Shown here one piece after another: positions 33,351 to 45,900 of a stretch of DNA of 64,000 nt. Under the pieces are notes generated by a model. The model was not told the DNA's origin, made no database searches, and was given only the letters and a program-made list of their open reading frames with translations. The stretch lies in assembly GCF_901709675.1 (NCBI RefSeq), contig NC_051105.1, positions 10,776,604-10,840,603 of the forward strand. Direction: 5' to 3'. The stretch is from Syngnathus acus. Taxonomy: Eukaryota > Chordata > Actinopteri > Syngnathiformes > Syngnathidae. The first letter of the stretch is position 1. Each line of letters begins with the position of its first letter. Both the position numbers and the translations under genes were made by a program.

Positions 33351-35245
33351 GCATCTTTTGAGACTTGTATGAACGCCCTTACCCTTAGAGCTTCAACATT
33401 CCGCTGCATTTTCATAACGGTACATCATTGCGATATTGACCCACATCTAGTTCAAGTTGTGTTTGCACACAGGCTTGAACCAACGGGTTTGGCCGAAGCT
33501 CAGCGGTGTCAGCCTCTCAGGGTAGGCGCATAAGTGCTTTGCGGGTCTATTTAGCCGCTCTGACTTGATCAGGCTCCCTGAGAGGAGGCTGAGTGTGCCT
33601 GAGGAAGCCCCCGTGAAGTTCTTCATTGTCTTAAGACTCAATTGTAATCACCTTACTCAGCGTGACTGACACAAGAACTCTCTGGCATGATTGAAAGTAT
33701 TGATCTTTTGGCAGCTCTCACAAGACAAGTCAGAGCTCTCGCTTCAAAAAAAAAAGGGGAAAAAAAATCTCTTCATCTCTCTTGATCAACTGATCAATAA
33801 TTAACATTAGGACAGTCAGGATTTAGCCACGTGAGAGTGTTTTCCGCCACCTTCAGCCGCCTGTTTCCCACCGGAGAGGAATCTGCTGAGTAAAGCTGAT
33901 CTGCTGGCGTGGGGCAGTAAAAACAGAGAGGAAGGCCAAACTGCAGTGACTTTCACATTCATAAGCCACACACAGCTCGGGCCGGCCTGTCCGGCGCCCT
34001 TCACTGTCGTGCAAGATCGGCAATATTTCTGTCACCTTGAGAGATGGTAACCGGCCAAGTGCCTTTGGAAACAACATGCGTTTTCACAGCACACCCTGTT
34101 GCGGCAGAATCAACGTGCTAATCGCCCGATAATTGCCGTTTTAAAAGAAGAACACAACCCGGGCCAGGGAGTACAGTGGCTGGACGTGACGCGCTTTGTC
34201 CATTAGCTTCTGCCTGTCGCCACATCGTGACGACAATTATATATGTCCTATATGCTGTGGAAAGGAGACGATATGGAATTCATTACACCAGCCATGGAGC
34301 AAGGCCCAGTTAGCCCATTTTGAGGCGTTCTGAGCTAAACACCCTTGTTAAAACGGTATTTGCCACACATCTTTTCCATGGTAACGCAGTAATGACAGTC
34401 TCGCTTGCTGGAAAAATACCACAGCAGGGTTGTTTAGCACCGACACCCCCCAATAGAGTTGCCCCTAAGTGGACCGTGCTGGAGACCGGGGTTACGCACG
34501 TGTCACCGTCTGATACCAGCAGCATGAAAATATGTCTGCACAAAATCTATTAGCGACAGAATTCTCCTGCCCAATCGGTCGCTTCAGCAAAGACGTTATA
34601 ACTGCACAAACAATAGGAGTAATGTTGTTGTGTTCGGTAATGAGAGTGCCCTGTTGTTTGTCAAACTCTCAAAAATACTGAGGCTGAGGGTATGTCAAAA
34701 AATATGATTTTTTATCATTTTATTAATTCATTAGCTGGATTGTTCTATTTTAAAATAGATGGGCTTTGACTTACAGTGAGTGATTGTATTCTGGAGCAAA
34801 GTTGGAATGTATCTTAGAATGGCTCATTAGCAATTAATTGGATTTCTTTCAAAACTTTGTAATGCATACTTGGTTGGTTGCCAGTGATTGGCAGATGATT
34901 GGCAAGAATGACTTCCCGGTGTCAGACTGCTAATTTCAGCCGTGGGTCAGCACTGACTTGGAGAGATTTCCACTTTCCTAGCAGTGAGACAGAGTGCACT
35001 TCCTAGCAGAATAACAAAAATGTTAACCGAACCCACTCCCCTCTCTGCAGTATGCAGCCAACTCCACATTCTGCTTATTACGATTTGAGTAACTGGGGGC
35101 TTTTAGTTGGGTCTTCAAACCAGTTATAAAACGGGACAGAGGAAGGAGGGCATGCATTACATTTAAGGCGAGGTCATTCCAGACGGAAGGACTGGCAATG
35201 GAAAAGGCAGGACATGAGTGGTCTTAAGGAGAACGCATGATTTTT

Positions 35246-35398
35246 GCTCAGCAGGAAATGGATTTGACTGTCATTCGCGTAACAGTGGAAGGAAATGTCT
35301 TGTTTTTGTAGGATAGAACCTCGGGGCAGCAAATCCAATGAAAACAGCAAGGGCCCCAAAATTGATCCCTGTGGAACACCGTCGCTGAGCACCGTCAT
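35246..35398 (-). pseudogene. LINE reverse-transcriptase fragment (decayed)
   Basis: The minus strand encodes [19 protein letters not shown], then [13 protein letters not shown] within about 50 residues. QGSxLGPLLF and Y-A-x-D are reverse-transcriptase motifs of L2/CR1-like non-LTR retrotransposons. The catalytic YADD-type motif reads YAND, and the frame is only a short remnant, so it cannot be active. The next bases (35060-35240) belong to a different repeat (a GGTCATTCCAGA and CAATGGAAAAGGC type), indicating a mosaic of insertions. Confidence 0.8.
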
Positions 35399-35399
35399 A

Positions 35400-38300
35400 A
35401 GAATTCAAGTATGACAAGGTAACAAATGTGACGCTTTAAAACGATTATGAATGATTATGATTTTTTTGTCACCAAAAAAAAAGTGTAAATGAGTTGAGTG
35501 TTTTCCAACTCCTAATAGCTCTTTTACCATTTCAGAGTTCTGAAAATTGCCGTGCGATATTCGTTTAAAACCTTTTTGATTATTGTAATTTGTCCAATAA
35601 GGTAAGGGTGCTCGAACATCAAACTAGATCCTCTTCTGAGAAGCTTCCCCGTGTTTGCGGTGATTGCAACCTAATGATACTGAGCAGCCGTACGATGAAA
35701 TTCATCAGCTAATTGCTGTATAGGAAGGTCACGGACAATTTAAAGCACCTCAACTTGGAAGGGAAGCAAAATGAAAAGCACTATATTGTCTCACCCATTC
35801 GTTGATGCCGGTTTCATACATTGCGTAAGATATTAGTGCAGGTAATGTGAAATATTACGGGTTGTGATTTAACCACGCAGAAGCGTTAGCAGTTATCCGC
35901 GTGTTGCAAAAAATATGGCCATGTACGGCAGCGTGTATCCTGCACACCCTCACGGCGCCATTCAGCTCCCTCCTTTTCAATATAAAGTTTGTGATGATGA
36001 CAATGTCAAAGAAAAGCAGCGCCTTCTACGCCAACCTTGAGTTCTTTTCACATTTACAATGGCTCTCCTTTTATCAATCTAGTCGTTGTTAAGCCCTACT
36101 CAAATACCAAAAGCGGAGGAACTTAAGCGACAGTCATGCGTGGCCTTACAAGTAATACCAAAACAAACTAGTGATGAATGTTCCACTTAAACACGGAATA
36201 ATATGATAATGGCCCATCTTTATTTAGCTTCATTCATCTATATATGGAACAGAAAATCCAATATGACACTTGACAGTAGGTCAAGACAAGTTTCTATTGG
36301 AAAGGTGGGAAAAAAATACATGGAAGCATTCAGTCATGTTTGATAGAAAAGATCACGCTTTATTCATTTCATCGTGGAAAAATATGCACGTTACAGTGGC
36401 GGAGAACAAAAAAACACATGCGTACAATGGAATCCATTTTCCACCACTATCACACGTTATTTATGTACGGATGAGCAGAGTAACGCTAAGCACAAATCAC
36501 CTTTTTACATTGAAAAGAATGAAAATGGGATTATTCCATTCCAGCCCCCCTACAAAAAATCTCAAAATAGTAGGCCTAATCCACAATATTGTGATTTATA
36601 AAAACATAGAGTGATAAAATATTTATTGAGATTGTAAACAATTTATGTAAAACTTATAATTTAATGCTCCAATTCACTGTGCTGCTCTTTCTCTATGATG
36701 CTAAGCACTTTTTAACACTGACATTAGCGATGATGCTAACACAAAAGCGTTTTGGCTAGCTACAGTAGCGCGAAAGTATCTTATTGTAAATGGCCAATTT
36801 TATTTATCACATTGCTTTTTTGTTGGCGTAATTACTACATACGGTTCCTTTTAATCACAATATGTTTTGTGAGTACATTTGGAGTATTTAATGTGTCGAT
36901 TTATTCGCCTTCCACGTTTTGGTGCCCTCCCGTGTGAATGTGTGCATGAGCTTGAATACATCATGCACTCCAGGGATGTCTGCGCTAATGGAGGCTGAGG
37001 CTGTCGAGCTAGTATTGATTGCTCAGACCTACAGATTATTGCTGTGAAGAGTGACCAACAGCGGCTCGCCCGGCTAAAAAAAAAAAAAAAAAAAAAAACT
37101 TGACCAGCAGACAAGAGTCCGGCTGCTCTACGCCGAGGATCAACACGTTTAATTGTTTGTGGTGTTCTCTGGCCCTTACTGCTGAGGGCCCTTGGGGGAT
37201 GGAGGCTAGAACAGACTCTGACCTTTACAGCCTCATTCACACGTAGACTGGGAAATGTATCAGTGATCCTTCCTTTCACAATAGCTCAAATTACCAGACA
37301 CCAACAAAATCGGGGCTCTTATGTAATGGAATAAGAACAGTTTATCCTTAAAGTGCAGCTTATGAAGCCGACTCGACGAAAAGGCGGCAAATAATCAAAC
37401 ATGCTTTTACCGAGGACCGGAAAACTAAAACTTATCGCATTTTCCGTGTTTGCGTTTCCGCTATTTTGCGTTCTTTTTATTTGTTTGCACAGCTAATAAA
37501 TAGCGCATTTCCATATCACTAATTTCCCCTTACTGTCTGTCGCCTTGACTTTTCCGCTCGTACAGATCCAACGAAGATTATATGGACAGACGGAAAATAA
37601 AAAGTCATCCTGTGTCGGTATCTGAGCCCATCAGCATTCAGCTCAACGGTTTGCAATTATAATGAATATTAATGGCTGTTTTCTCATACATAATATTCTC
37701 ATAATGACTCTACAAAGTAAATGCGGCCCTCCTACAACAAGCATTTATCATAACTAGCAAGCAAAGCCGTAACACTGTCACCCGCTAAGGAGATAAAGCC
37801 ATCAGATACTTTATTCCCTTGTAATTCCAACATGTGACTAAGTTGCTGTTTTATGAAGTAGATGATACGTATTTTTACAATCAAACCACCCGCTATAAAC
37901 TATCTGCGCTTTAGTTTATATGACCCTGTTAGTACAATTATGTTAAATGAAAAGCACGCTGAGATAAAAGGAGTCTTTTACTCTAATATATTGTGTTGAC
38001 TAAATAGAAATGGGATTGTGTGGATGTGGTGAGCCATTTTTTTTTGTGGTCCACACTTGTGTCAAATGCCTTTTCCCTCGAGCCATTAAAACAGCAGAAG
38101 AGCCCGGCTCAATACTCAGACATTATCTGTGAGCGACTGAACCCGGTTTGGGAATTGGTAAAGCCAAGGGAGAAATAGACTTGGAATAGAACACCCTGGC
38201 AAATTCCATTTCACAACTCAAGTGGTCTCCTTGTGAAAGATCATTTGCTTTGGAGTGAGTAAACAGAAGGGACTCCATCGCTCTCAATGCGTGTGTGCCA

Positions 38301-40976
38301 AAGCTGCGGATTACCGACGATCAGGAAGTCTTGACGCTCATTGGGAAGGCGAAAGCCTGGCAAAATGACTTCAATGTGGTGCCGTTTGATTTCCTTATGT
38401 CGGTCGGTCGTGAAGGGATCTTAAGAGACTTGTCGAGGATTCCCGCAATCGGCTTCGCTTACCCACTTGTGTTTATATATTAGACCCATCTACCCCATTC
38501 AAATGAATTGAAACCAAAACACAGCAATTAAAAAAAATCACTGACAACTTTTCTATACTTTTACCGGACGCAGTTGCAACTCGTGTGGGTTTGTCTGCAT
38601 ATGTTCTCCTGCTGCTCGGACTGCAAACTATATTCAAAGTGTGCGACAAAACTGAGCTCCATACAATGTTACTTGAGAAATTTCACCTAAAAAAAAAAAA
38701 AGTTATCTGAAGTTTGTAGTGCGAAGGGAAATGCAGTTTGGCCATTTGCCAATTTCTCTCAATTTTTCTACTTCTCCTGAAGTGAAAAATACAGCTCAAC
38801 TTTATTAATATAGGCAATTATTATCACTTTTAGGGAAGCTTCGATTATTCACCGTCAGGTTGGCTCTGCCAATAGACGGGCTTCTCTCTATTATTATTTT
38901 TGATGCGGCCCTTGTAGCGGATCTCATTAAGGCTCACCCTGACACGGGCGAGCTGCATGTATTGATGGAGAACACCTGAACCCTCACTGACGGCAGAACC
39001 ACGACAGACCCATCAAAGCGGGGACGCCTGTCTCGACCGACTCAGCCTTGAGTTGCGCCTGCGTTGCCCGCTGGTGCCCGGCCAAGCTGGCACAAGTACT
39101 ATTGTCCTTCACTCCCACCCTCCCCCTTTCCATGCTCGCTTTCCCACTATTCAATTATTTACAGTAACTTTGTATCGCAAAGCGACTCCAGCTCCAGTTG
39201 ATGTCGCATGCGTGCGCAGAAAGAAACAGTTTGTTGTTACAGAATGCATTTATTTATTTATTTATTCATTTATTTAATTATTTATATTTAATTATTATTT
39301 TTATTTTATTTTCTGTTTCATGCTTGCCGACCATATGACACGAAGCTTGTACAGTATGTCTTGGACCAGACTTTTGAACAGTCCTTGCATCATCTGGTGT
39401 AGCTGTCACATCTACAATTACGTTATTGCTGTCTCACTCGCAAGAGCAAGAGTGTCAGAGCTCTCGGAGCCAAACAGATGGGAGCTGGTTGGCAACAGAC
39501 GGCATGCAAATCATGGATCATTTGATTGGAGATCTTATTTAATTATTCGATCAAGTGGCTGTCTCGGAGAAGCCTCAATTCATACCGGCGTCTCGTGTGT
39601 GTGTGTGTGTATAATAAGTGTAAGCAACCGTTAGGATAATCAACAAAACATGAGCGACGTAAAATCTGGAATTGAAGTCATACGGGTTAATGAAAATGGA
39701 TTTGAGTTTTTGCGTTTAAAAATTTGGCACAGGTGAAAACAAAAAAAGCCTTGAGCCTTAGTTAGCAAATGAGTGTTGATTGAACCATTTGGGGGAGGCA
39801 ACATTGTGTGATTTGTTTTATTTTTTTTATTTTTTACAAAAGTGGGGTAATAAAAAAAGATCTGAACTGCAGAGGCAGCTTTAACAATGTACCAAATTAA
39901 ATTGTGTCAAATGAGAGCGAGGATTTCAAGTAGGGAAGTAAATTAAATGAAACATTTGGTGTTGGCTGAAACGGTTTGCGGGAAAACAAAATGAGCTGTA
40001 TTTAACATTCAGGCATAATGCTGAAAAGTGACAATTGCTGATCTCCATGGAGATCAATAACCGCGGCAGGATCATTGTGTAAAGTGTCTCCAGGTTTAAT
40101 GCAGAGAGGATGTCATTATTATTTTCCTTCTGCTAATGACCATCATTATGCACGGACACTGATTGAATTCCATTTGTTACCTACGTTTGAGGCTGAGTGG
40201 AATAATTACAATTTAAGTGCCGCCATTAAAATGCATGCACGCTTGTTCATATTCGCACCTTTTTTGGGGGGGAAAATACATTACTAAATTATTATTTATT
40301 AGCAAAATGCAAAATGCATCGCCCAGCTTTAATTTAGTATTCAAGGTGTAATTCAATGCGAGCATGCCTTCTCCCTTTTTTTTTCTTTTCAAAAATTCAA
40401 AGAACACTTTTGCTATCAGTGCCATGCACTCTCTTACGTTTTAATTAAAATGGATCTCGTGAAAAGACTAATCGATACAACCACTTTTTCCCCCTATTGA
40501 TTTGTCAACCAATTCTATCTCATTCAAAATAGATGTTTTAATGACTGCAGACATTCACTTTCTGAATACAGCGCAACCTCTTGCTTTTTGCTCATTTCAA
40601 TACACTTTTCATGAAAGGAAATAATTACAAGTAATCCCTTCCAGACTGTGATATTACTTTGAATTAGATTTTTCATGGAAGGTGCTAGTGGACACCAAAA
40701 TGATTTTGAAGCTGCAAGTAAAATTGTTCCACATTGTTGCATTTAGGAAGTGAAATCCCCCCAAAAAAGCTTGCCACTTCTAATCTCGTTTTCTGGCGCT
40801 CGGGTCAAGTAATGGAATGGAATCACAGTCCTGTGCGGCAGGTAAATAGGCAAAAGGATTCACAAAAAAACACCCTACTTCTTCAGATAGAGCTCCTATA
40901 AATAATACACTTGAGTCAAAATGAGATTCGGCCGTAGCTAATCAATCAATGACAGATGAGCGCACTGGCACGTGCG

Positions 40977-41014
<38 letters not shown>

Positions 41015-43400
41015 ATGCAGAAATGCGAGCGAACAACTTGTAGTTTTGTGCCACCGGTAAGATTTCCTGGCGATTTATCAAAGTCAGCGGCGGCGAGCAG
41101 CGCGCCTACGTGATTGTAGTTCACGGCGGACGCAATTGAAGCACAGCGCTGAAAGGAATGTTTATGCCCTCAGCTGTGGCACTGTCAGCCTTGCGGAATT
41201 TACTGTAAATCACATTGCTTTTATTGCCAGATTTAGGAGCTTATCCTCCGTGGGCTCTATTCACTGCAAAGCTCGGCCCTATTAAGACTTCAAGTCCCGC
41301 TCGATGGGCGCTAGGAAAACGCGTCTTTGAAATAATGGGAGGAATGAGTGCTTAAGGACTAAATCGTAGCGTCTCGTTCGGATTTGGGATTATCTTTATT
41401 TGCGGAGCATTTGGGAGAACATGAGGGAGAGTGGATGTGTGAGGGGGAAATGGGAAGAAACTCAAATTGATTCAAGATATAACGCAAGCATCCATTCATA
41501 TCACAAAATGTAAACGTACAAAAAAAAAGCAGGTAACAGGTGAGTGTAGCACTTTGTATGATTCAGACGACTAAGTAAAAAAGCGCTGGGTAGCCTGACC
41601 TTCATTCAAAAGGAAAAGTAGAACTTATTGATGGACTGCATGTCTCAGTTGGTGAAAGCAGGTAAATGTATAAAGCATAAGCGTGAAATAAAGAAGTCGT
41701 CACACCATCCAAATTGAGTTTGCAAATGGAATTTTGTGTTAGCAACATGCTAATAATGCACGCTAAGCGTTAATATAAACCTTATCGATTTAGAGATTAC
41801 GCACTTAGTTTCTGTCAGTCATGCATGTCGTTTCCTTCCTGATTACTAGAACAGTCGCAAGATGGCGTCGATGGCCGGTATCTGTGAGGAGTATCGGCAG
41901 TCGTTGGGAGTACTCGATACATTGAAATGAGGCCGTATTGGTTCGTTTCTGATATTTCTGAAATTTGATGTTTAAAACAACAATCTCCAAGTAAGGGTTA
42001 GATTGACTCATTGGTCAGATGAAGAGCCTCACTTCCACACAATTAACGTCATTCTTAACGGTCACTTAATCAACTAATCGATTATTGTAGCCATCCTTTA
42101 AATGAAATGTTACGAAACACCAAACGCTACTCACTCGATCGATCAATTTTGACATGGCTCAGATTGGCATCATTGATCCTCCAAAACAACAACAACAACA
42201 ACAACATCCTTTCCTTCAAATCGTCAAGCTTTGAGGATTCCAGCCCTGTGACGGACATGAACTGTGATCTTGAAAGCCGTATGCGCGGGTGTCGGCGTGA
42301 TGTGCGCGTTGACGTGCCGTAGCGAGGGTTCAAGGAGGCAGCTGAGCAAAATAATTTCCAACGTCCTGCCTGCTGACACAAGGACAAAGGCACCGTCTCA
42401 ACATGCCCATATGAGGCAGCAGACAATGGCCGCGGCTACACCTGGAAATGCACCGCTGTTGTTTTTCACCGTGACCTCCACAGACTGCTCTCTTCCGTGC
42501 ATGCGGACATTCGCTCGGGCCGTTATTGCACGGCGGATTCACGCGCAATGTCATTATTCCGCAATCCGCCGCTGCTCTGACCGACATCAAAACGTCCCGC
42601 CAAGTCTGTGGCATCACGCACAAGCTTTTAATAAAAACATAATCTGCAATCTGGACTGCTCTTTGTCTGGAGTGGCCGCAGTAGCGGCGGCGGCCCGCCT
42701 CCCGGGTCGGATTTCTCCCAAGACCTCATCGAGTTTGAATTAGCATGGTGCAGTCAGGGGAGTGGTGGAGGTTGAATCAATGCATCACTCTTAGGGCCTT
42801 GGCTATGGATATGAGAAGGCATAATGGGACTTTTGGTGCCCGCGCTCATATCATGTGTCCGACCAGGGTCTCCCCCGCATTGCTTCCCCAAAGGAGAAGA
42901 GATTACCTCCCCCTTGCCAAGGCCACCGACTCGTAATGAAGAGGTGCGGGCAGCGCAATGCCCCATTCTGATGCTGGAGTGAAATAAATATTGAATAATA
43001 ATACAGGGCCGTGGAGTCATATATGTAAAATTGCGGCCACCTATCTGTGCAGGGTGTATTAAAAATAGATTTCAGAACTATTTTCAGTTGTAGTGGGAAT
43101 GTGTTATGCATGTTGCGGATCCAACAATGGATTTTATGGAAATGTATTGCTGCTACACTGAAAAAAAAAAAAAAAAAAACTTCAATATCTCATAACGTGG
43201 TAAGTTTGGCTTCCACATCCGGCATAATAAGTGAAATGAAGCCAGTTGCTGCAGTTGAGGAGTCGCTTGTCAATCTTTTTAAACACTTGGTCCTATTTTT
43301 TAGTATTACACAAGAGCAGTGTAGTTGTTTGGCCACTAACTGTGATTCCTAAAAACAAAGGACACAGCCAGACACAGCCAGTGACTTGAACCGAAAATAA
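35400..43400. other. Intergenic desert, fifth section
   Basis: No gene supported. A-tracts occur at 37076-37099, 40980-41012 and 43162-43180, with (AAC)n at about 42186-42206. Non-repetitive blocks that may be regulatory lie at about 37920-38240, 38870-39040, 40000-40240, 41040-41400 and 42260-43060. The last is CpG-rich and carries 97- to 159-codon open frames on both strands that look like composition effects. Confidence 0.5.
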
Positions 43401-44472
43401 AAGTCATTACGTTAGTGTTGGCTAATGAGTGAACGATTCGTTCAAAAGAACGGCTTTTCTCAGTGAACGAGAGTGAACAAATCACTTCCTTAAGTGATTC
43501 GTTCTTTTTTCAGTTCATATGACTTCAACCAGTAGGTGTCGGTAATGCGCATTGAAGCTGGTGCCACCTTGCCGTAAAACAAAACGAAGAAAATGACGTA
43601 ACTTCCCGTTCACAAACGAGTCGTGAATTGCATTTCCCGTTCCCCAACTGAACGGATCTGTGAGTGAACGAGTCAGTGAGTGATTTGCATTTTCAGATAA
43701 TCGCGAGAACGGATCGGTGAGGGAACGAATCCTGACTTTCTCGTTCGCGAACGAGTCAATGGGTGAACTGCCTTCCTTCCCGTGCATCAACGGATCAGTC
43801 AGTGAACGTGTTGCGTCTCCCTCCTGGCGTGAACTATGTAAGCCAGAATGCCGATTTACGATTTGCCAAAGAAAGAAAGAACCACTAACTGAAACACCGC
43901 TTCTTTTATGCACGTTTTCTCCAAGCTAACGGCTAACTTTATTGCATGAAGGGATGCGCTGTTATGCAACAACGGGGAGAGTATGCTTCTCTTTGGGTAA
44001 TCTTTATTTTATAACACTTATAGTAGTTTTAAATAACGTGTATGCATATATACGCCTAAATATTGTTATCCAATATATCTACTGCAATTTCACATTAGAT
44101 TGCTGGTTTGAAATTTACTTTTATTATTATTATTATTATTTTAATAAATATTTATGTTAAAATTGTCTGGTGTTTTATTCCTTGTTTTTATATTCGCCAA
44201 TTAAAACATAAAAATCTGACACTTGGTATACTGCTTTATATGACAATATGTATGTGTTTTACGTTGTTATATAAGTTGGTGTCCCCCAAAATAACAAATG
44301 TCGGCATAACGGATTATTTTTTCAACCTTTTATTCAAACACATTCGGTATAATAACACCATCAACTACAATCCAACAAATACAAAATTAAAACATCAATG
44401 TCGACATAACGTGTGTCGGCTGGCATAGCAACAACGCTGTCTGTCACTCACTCGTGAATCTTTGCGAACGAA

Positions 44473-45430
44473 CCTGAAAATGGTGGTGTACCTAATGGAG
44501 TGTCCGTGTGACGGCAAAGATCAAACAGCCAATCAGAAAGTGGGGGTGAGGGCGGGTGTGGCACTTTTCACTTAAGCTTTGGCCATGATTTTTCCCTAAT
44601 GAAGTGGCCTGTTATTAGGTACACCTGAAAATGGCGGTGTACCTAATGGAGTGTCCGTGTGATGTCACAGATCAACCAGCCAATCAGAAAGTGGGGGTGA
44701 GGGCGGGTGTGGCACTTTTCACTTAAGCTTTGGCCATGATTTTTCCCTAATGAAGTGGCCTGTTATTAGGTACACCTGAAAATGGCGGTGTACCTAATGG
44801 AGTGTCCATGTGACGTCACAGATCAACCAGCCAATCAGAAAGTGGGGGTGAGGGCGGGTGGGGCACTTTTCACTTAAGCTTTGACCATGATTTTTCCCTC
44901 ATGAAGTGGCCTGTTATTCGGCACACCTGAAAAGGGCGGTGTACCTAATGGAGTGTCCGTGTGACATCACAGATCAAACAGCCAATCAGAAAGTGGGGGT
45001 GAGGGCGGATGTGGCACTTTTCACTTAAACCAGGGGTGTTGACCTCCAGTCCTTGAGGGGCCGCGTTCCAATATGTTTTCCAAGTTACCCTCGTTAAACA
45101 CACCTGCGTGAAAAGATTTTGTTCATTTTCACGTTCTGCAGGAGCTATAACTTTTCACGCAGGTGCACTTAACGAGGGAATCTCGGAAAACATGTTGGAA
45201 TGCGGCCCCAAGGACTAGAGCTTGACACCTGTGACCTTTGACCATGATATTTCCCAAATGAAGTGAGTGGCCTGTGATTAGGTACGCCTGAAAATGGCGG
45301 TGTACCTAATGGAGTGTCCGAATAACGTCCCAGATCAAACAGCCAATCAGGAGGTGGGGGTGAGGGCGGGTGTGGCACTTTTCACTTTCGCTAATGAAGT
45401 GGCCTGTTATTAGGTACACCTCATGGACAC
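44473..45430. repeat. five-copy 151-bp tandem array
   Basis: Units start CCTGAAAATGGxGGTGTACC at 44473, 44624, 44775, 44926 and 45287. The first three spacings are exactly 151 bp; the last is 361 bp because of an insertion. Each unit contains CAGCCAATCAG, GTGGGGGTGAGGGCGG, CACTTTTCACTT and a TTATTAGGTACACC end. Copies are roughly 90-95% alike by eye. A lone related string (GTGTACCTAATGAAGTGTCC) lies at about 48529. Confidence 0.9.
45031..45231. mobile_element. nested palindromic MITE inside repeat unit 4
   Basis: It begins CAGGGGTGTTGACCTCCAGT and ends in GCTTGACACCTG. The whole 201 bp folds: AGTCCTTGAGGGGCCGCGTT on the left pairs with AAxGCGGCCCCAAGGACT on the right, and CACCTGCGTGAAAAG with CTTTTCACGCAGGTG. 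CAGGGGTGT ends resemble hAT MITEs common in fish. No clean target duplication is visible. Confidence 0.75.
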
Positions 45431-45573
45431 TTCAATAGGAACACTACACGAGGTAAAATAAATAAATAAATAAATAAGAAAGTGCAACGAACGATTTGGT
45501 GAACGATTCTTTTGAACAAATCTTTTGAGTGAAACGATTCTAAAGATTCAGTTCACTGGAATTCACATCACTA

Positions 45574-45900
45574 TGTTACGTCCCCGTCCCCCCTCCCTTT
45601 TTTTTATTTTTTTTTATTTTGCCGTTGTTTTTTTAATTGAGTTCTACAGGTCACATTCATGACTTTGCTTATTTAAACGAATTTATTAGAATGTTGCACA
45701 CGCAAATATTTCTGAATTGATTATGGGCTGTAAAAGGGGAACAACTTTATTACAGGCTTTACTTTGTTCTGACATCCATAAACGCATCTTGTGCATCTGA
45801 CGCAAAACTAGTGATGCGTTCACCGCAACGCAAACTGCTGTCATTAGATTATGAAGACGTGAAAATGCCTTTCAGGCCAAGTGTTGTCATAGTCGAGGCT
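45574..45900. other. spacer between transposon and FIGN leader
   Basis: AT-rich with T-runs (45598-45635). Nothing coding or clearly regulatory is seen until the CpG-rich FIGN leader. Confidence 0.5.

Larger units (their letters stand above)
28443..35060. other. Intergenic desert, fourth section
   Basis: No gene supported. A (TG)n run (30820-30838) is followed by a C-rich tract (30848-30878). A 180-codon open frame at 31359-31901 shows no recognisable domain. A CpG-rich block at about 32500-32830 and a repeat fragment at 33125-33350 are listed separately. Confidence 0.55.
43413..45573. mobile_element. composite hAT-like non-autonomous transposon (2.16 kb)
   Basis: The left end is TAGTGTTGGCTAATGAGTGA. 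The right end, read on the other strand, is TAGTGATGTGAATTCCAGTG: the same first five bases and a similar GTGAAC-rich continuation. The flanks CATTACGT (43405-43412) and TGTTACGT (45574-45581) agree at 6 of 8 bases, consistent with an old 8-bp hAT target duplication. Subterminal zones (43425-43810 and 45485-45560) carry many GTGAACGA/AACGATTC-type words in both orientations, as expected of transposase-binding sites. No transposase frame is present. The interior holds the 151-bp array and a nested MITE. Family membership is inferred from structure. Confidence 0.55.

Noticed and set aside
36851-37279. 142-codon minus-strand frame
   Set aside because: Interrupted by a poly-Phe run from the A-tract at 37076-37099; looks random.
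42264-42743. 159-codon frame and antisense frames of similar length
   Set aside because: CpG-rich composition lowers stop frequency on both strands; no domain or splice support.
43515-43913. 132-codon minus-strand frame with repeated RSLTDPFS
   Set aside because: The repeats are the GTGAACGA/GGATCxGTGAG subterminal words of the transposon; no transposase motif is present.
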